A DNA stretch of 55,691 nucleotides from contig CAYRXC010000003.1 of NCBI GenBank assembly GCA_964428195.1, positions 1 to 55,691 on the forward strand, given 5' to 3'. The notes beneath the pieces are model-generated. The model was not told the origin of the DNA. It searched no databases and saw only the letters and a program-made list of their open reading frames with translations. A program made the translations under genes and the position numbers. Position 1 is the stretch's first letter, and every line of letters begins with the position of its first letter. The DNA is from JAAYGD01 sp964428195 (lineage in GTDB: Bacteria; Bacillota_I; Bacilli_A; RF39; UBA660). Positions 52,883 to 55,691 of the stretch are shown piece after piece.

Positions 52883-53794
52883 ATGATGAACATATTAACT
52901 AAGCGATTGGAAGCATTAGTTGAAAGAGGATATAATATAGAAGATGTTGTTAATCTTTCTAGTTTTTCTGATGAAAACATTAATGATGTAAGTGATTTTA
53001 TTTTTAATAAAGATTCATATAATATTGAAAAGGTTGAAAATCCAGTAGCAATTTTTGCTGGTGGACAACCTGGAAGTGGTAAAAGTGTATTAGCATATAA
53101 TTCAAAGATGAGTAATCCTAACTTGTTTATTATATGTGTTGATAATTATAGGTCTTATCATACAAACTATTTTGAAATCGAAAAATTAGTTAAAGAGCAT
53201 TGGATAGATAGAATTGAAACAAATAATGATAGCCCCGGGAATGATATTGCTGATTTTACTCATGATTTTTCATGTATTATTTCTGACAAATTGACTGAAA
53301 GAGCTATGAAAAAAGATGAGTTTGGAAAGTCATACAATATATTTATGGAATGGGCTATGAGAGAACCTTATGGTCCTATGGAAACAATGAAACAACTAAA
53401 AAGATATAATTACATCATAAAAGTAATGTTTATATGTGTACATAAGAGCATTTCGCTAGAAGCATGTAATTTAAGATCTGATGTTATGAAAGATACCGGG
53501 ATATTTATCCGAAAAATTCCTGAAGATTATCATAATCACTGTGCTGATTCTCTTCCAAATAGTGTAAATGTTTTATATGAGGAAGGTTATAAAAACAAAC
53601 TAATTGATTATTTAATACTATCTTTAAGAGATGGCTCTATTATTTGGCAAAATGGAGATTTACCTGATCCGGGTTCTATTTACTATGAATATTTAAATAA
53701 TCTTGATTTAACAAAGAAATTTAATAATAATGAAACATTAGCATTAATAAATAATAAAATAGAATTAAGTGGAAAAGATATATTGGCTGTTTAA
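52883..53794 (+). CDS. Zeta-toxin-like P-loop kinase
   Basis: The 303-residue protein has a 50-residue N-terminal region, then a zeta-type kinase core: Walker A GGQPGSGKS (60-68), followed by the VDNYRSYHTNY segment that matches the zeta D-x-[FY]-R-xx-H motif. Known zeta toxins phosphorylate UDP-N-acetylglucosamine and block wall synthesis. No epsilon-like antitoxin is next to it. The 165-residue gene upstream is a possible but unproven partner. The start is 52883 or the next ATG at 52886, which is better spaced from GAGG. It ends in a terminator before uvrC and may be a further module of the toxin region. Confidence 0.75.
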   Translation: MMNILTKRLEALVERGYNIEDVVNLSSFSDENINDVSDFIFNKDSYNIEKVENPVAIFAGGQPGSGKSVLAYNSKMSNPNLFIICVDNYRSYHTNYFEIEKLVKEHWIDRIETNNDSPGNDIADFTHDFSCIISDKLTERAMKKDEFGKSYNIFMEWAMREPYGPMETMKQLKRYNYIIKVMFICVHKSISLEACNLRSDVMKDTGIFIRKIPEDYHNHCADSLPNSVNVLYEEGYKNKLIDYLILSLRDGSIIWQNGDLPDPGSIYYEYLNNLDLTKKFNNNETLALINNKIELSGKDILAV

Positions 53795-53799
53795 AAACT

Positions 53800-53823
53800 A
53801 AAGCATTAATTTGCTTTTTTTTA
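53800..53823 (+). terminator. Terminator after the zeta-like gene
   Basis: AAAGCA (53800-53805) pairs with TGCTTT (53812-53817), followed by Ts. The stem is short. Confidence 0.65.
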
Positions 53824-53849
53824 ATGTATAATAGTTTTAGGTGGAATTT

Positions 53850-55598
53850 ATGTACAAAGAAAAATTAAATTTATTGCCTAATAAACCAGGTTGTTATTTG
53901 ATGAAAGATAAGAACAATATAATCATATATGTTGGTAAAGCAAAGGATTTAAAAAAAAGAGTTTTATCATATTTTAATAAAGCCCATAATGGTAAAACAG
54001 GATTGTTAGTAAGTAATATTAATGATTTTGAATTTATATTAACTGATTCCGAATTGGAAGCCTTATTATTAGAGATTAATTTAATTAAGAAGTATGAACC
54101 AAAATATAATATATTATTGAAAGACGACAAAACATATCCATATATTGAGCTAACTAATGATAAATATCCTAGACTGGTAGTTACTAGAATAAAAAGCAAA
54201 AGAAAAAGTACTGGCAAATTATTTGGCCCATATCCAAATGCATATGCTGCTAAAAAAACAGTAGAAATAATAAATAGAATATATCCCTTAAGGAAATGCA
54301 TTAAAATGCCAAAGAAGGTTTGTTTATATTATCACATAGAGGAATGTTTAGGATATTGTGAATATAACGTTGACAATAATGAATTAATTGAAATGATAGA
54401 TCAGATAACTAAATTCTTGAATGGAAATAATACTATAATATTAAAAAAGATTAAAGAAGAAATGAATAACGCATCATTAAAACTAAACTATGAAAAAGCT
54501 TTAGAGATGAAACAATATTTAGAATATATTGATATTGTTCTTACTAATCAACATATTGATTTGAAAGATAATATTGATAGGGATATTATTGGTTATTATT
54601 CTTTTAATAATTATTTGTCAATAAAAGTTTTATCTTTAAGAAGTGGGAAACTTGTAGAAACTAAATCGAATATATTTGAAATAATTGAAGATGTTGAAGA
54701 TGAATTGACTTATTATATATCAGTTTATTATAAAAATAATACACAGCCAAAAGAACTATTGATTACAAGTAATTTAGATTATAAATTGATAGAAGAATCA
54801 ACTGGGATAAAAACTATTATTCCATTAAAAGGTAGAAAAAGACAATTATTGGATATGGCTAATAATAATGCAAGAGTGTCATTAGAACAAGAAATCGAGT
54901 TGATTAAAAGAAAAGATCAATCTATAGAATCTGCTTTAGAACAATTAAAAGAAATTGTAAATACTGACAATGTAAATAGAATTGAAATATTTGATAATTC
55001 ACATTTGTTTGGATCATATTCAGTAAGTGGTATGGTAGTTTTTACTCTTGGAAAACCCGATAAAAAAGAATATAGAAAATTTAAGTCAGAAAGTGATGCA
55101 AAAGATGATTATAATCTTATGAAGGAAGTAATCTATAGAAGATATTACAAAGTATTGATGGAAGGGTTAGAAAAACCAAATTTAATCATAGTAGATGGTG
55201 GTAAAGCTCAAATAACTGCTGCACAAGAAGTATTAGATAGTTTAAGCCTTAACATACCAGTAATTGGATTAATAAAGAGTGAAAAGCATAAAACAAATAA
55301 ATTGATGTATAATAATCGGCAAGTTGATTTGAATAGTAACTCTAGTCTGTTTCATTTGATAGAAAGAATGCAAGATGAAGTACATAGATTTACTATTAAC
55401 TATCACAAAAATATTAGATCAAAAGGATTAGTTTCTAGCATATTAGATGAAATACCAGGTATAGGAGAAAAAACAAGAACTAAAATATTAACTAAATATC
55501 CAGATATTAACAAATTAAAAGAATTATCTCTAGAAGAATTAAATAAAGAATTTAATAAAAATATCGCAAATAATATATATCAATATTTTAATAAATGA
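53850..55598 (+). CDS. uvrC: Excinuclease ABC subunit C
   Basis: The 582-residue nuclease makes both incisions in nucleotide excision repair. The GIY-YIG domain is at the N-terminus (PGCYLMKDKNNIIIYVGKAK), then a UVR motif, the RNase H-like endonuclease domain (IEIFDNSHLFGSYSVSGMVVF-type region, VDGGKAQ) and C-terminal helix-hairpin-helix (IPGIGEKTRTKIL). The ATG at 53850 follows AGGTGG; an in-frame GTG at 53841 is part of that ribosome site. A TATAAT at 53827-53832 suggests a separate promoter. Confidence 0.97.
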   Translation: MYKEKLNLLPNKPGCYLMKDKNNIIIYVGKAKDLKKRVLSYFNKAHNGKTGLLVSNINDFEFILTDSELEALLLEINLIKKYEPKYNILLKDDKTYPYIELTNDKYPRLVVTRIKSKRKSTGKLFGPYPNAYAAKKTVEIINRIYPLRKCIKMPKKVCLYYHIEECLGYCEYNVDNNELIEMIDQITKFLNGNNTIILKKIKEEMNNASLKLNYEKALEMKQYLEYIDIVLTNQHIDLKDNIDRDIIGYYSFNNYLSIKVLSLRSGKLVETKSNIFEIIEDVEDELTYYISVYYKNNTQPKELLITSNLDYKLIEESTGIKTIIPLKGRKRQLLDMANNNARVSLEQEIELIKRKDQSIESALEQLKEIVNTDNVNRIEIFDNSHLFGSYSVSGMVVFTLGKPDKKEYRKFKSESDAKDDYNLMKEVIYRRYYKVLMEGLEKPNLIIVDGGKAQITAAQEVLDSLSLNIPVIGLIKSEKHKTNKLMYNNRQVDLNSNSSLFHLIERMQDEVHRFTINYHKNIRSKGLVSSILDEIPGIGEKTRTKILTKYPDINKLKELSLEELNKEFNKNIANNIYQYFNK

Positions 55599-55599
55599 C

Positions 55600-55640
55600 A
55601 CCATATATTGTTTATATAAATTGACAATATATGGTTTTTG
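55600..55640 (+). terminator. uvrC terminator
   Basis: A perfect 12-bp stem (55600-55611 with 55624-55635) with a 12-base loop is followed by TTTT. Confidence 0.8.
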
Positions 55641-55648
55641 TGTATAAT
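55621..55648 (+). promoter_or_regulatory. Promoter of the last, partial gene
   Basis: TTGACA (55621-55626) and TATAAT (55643-55648) are spaced 16 bases apart. The -35 box lies in the loop and right arm of the uvrC terminator. Confidence 0.8.
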
Positions 55649-55677
55649 AAACCTCGGTAATTAAAAGAGGGGTATTT

Positions 55678-55691
55678 ATGGCTGATAAGAA
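55678..55691 (+). CDS. Start of a gene cut by the window end
   Basis: An ATG at 55678, seven bases after GAGGGG (55667-55672 region), opens a frame beginning M-A-D-K. Too little remains to name the product. The strong promoter upstream supports it as a real gene. Confidence 0.5.

Noticed and set aside
1..55691. Mycoplasma-type code with TGA read as Trp
   Set aside because: Several well-supported genes end at TGA (for example at 987, 7894, 13635, 43392 and 52287), and Trp codons in conserved motifs are TGG.
1..55691. tRNA, rRNA or CRISPR elements
   Set aside because: I saw no cloverleaf with GGTTCGAATCC-like arm, no rRNA core sequence and no regular repeat-spacer array; gaps between genes are all under about 240 bases.

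Overview
This is a strongly AT-rich, densely packed bacterial chromosome segment using the standard code: TGA ends several genes and Trp is TGG. T-box leaders, a CIRCE operator, a ComN-like regulator, a Rel/Dtd pair and a ruvA-ruvB-queA-tgt run point to a low-GC Firmicute of the Bacilli, probably a small-genome gut lineage near RF39, Erysipelotrichales or other wall-bearing relatives of the Mollicutes. The lineage is an inference. A trimeric [FeFe] hydrogenase and a desulfoferrodoxin indicate an anaerobe. VanY-type and NodB-type enzymes indicate a cell wall.

Layout. 1-3.9 kb: a WXG100-like/C39-like cysteine-protease fusion, an ABC exporter and an unknown helical protein. 3.9-5.8 kb: VanY-like carboxypeptidase, desulfoferrodoxin and a UPF0316 membrane protein. 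5.9-8.2 kb: a bacteriocin locus made of a C39-peptidase ABC exporter and two very short double-glycine precursor genes, each mature peptide carrying GxxxG. 8.2-13.6 kb: a PilB-type ATPase divergent from three pilin-like genes, two of which carry glycine-rich and discoidin-like adhesive domains. 13.6-24.8 kb: a T-box-controlled HD-valS-HD group, then ruvAB, thyA, folA, queA, tgt, a zinc-ribbon membrane protein and an AlkD-like glycosylase. 24.8-31.5 kb: CIRCE-controlled clpB lacking its N-domain, a minus-strand envelope operon and a polysaccharide deacetylase. 31.5-38.8 kb: a small unknown gene, comN-like, rel with a degenerate hydrolase site, dtd, and the three-subunit hydrogenase.

38.8-53.8 kb is the most unusual part. 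It is a polymorphic-toxin region with two near-identical cassettes, each a WXG-like adaptor with a C-terminal zinc ribbon followed by a toxin of about 1240 residues. The cassettes flank a T-box-controlled hisS-aspS operon. Across about 2.56 kb I see no difference between the copies. After toxin residue 740 they switch abruptly to unrelated tips, each followed by a different putative immunity gene. One tip carries a complete HD phosphohydrolase motif set. Two further small helical genes with WXG-like or coiled-coil character and a zeta-toxin-like kinase belong to the region. No secretion ATPase (EssC) lies in the window, so type VII export is inferred from the WXG-like partners. The window ends with uvrC and the first codons of another gene.

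The order tgt ... comN ... rel-dtd ... hisS-aspS resembles Bacillus subtilis. The hydrogenase and toxin cassettes sit where that order is interrupted, and the bacterial AspRS is replaced by an archaeal-type enzyme.
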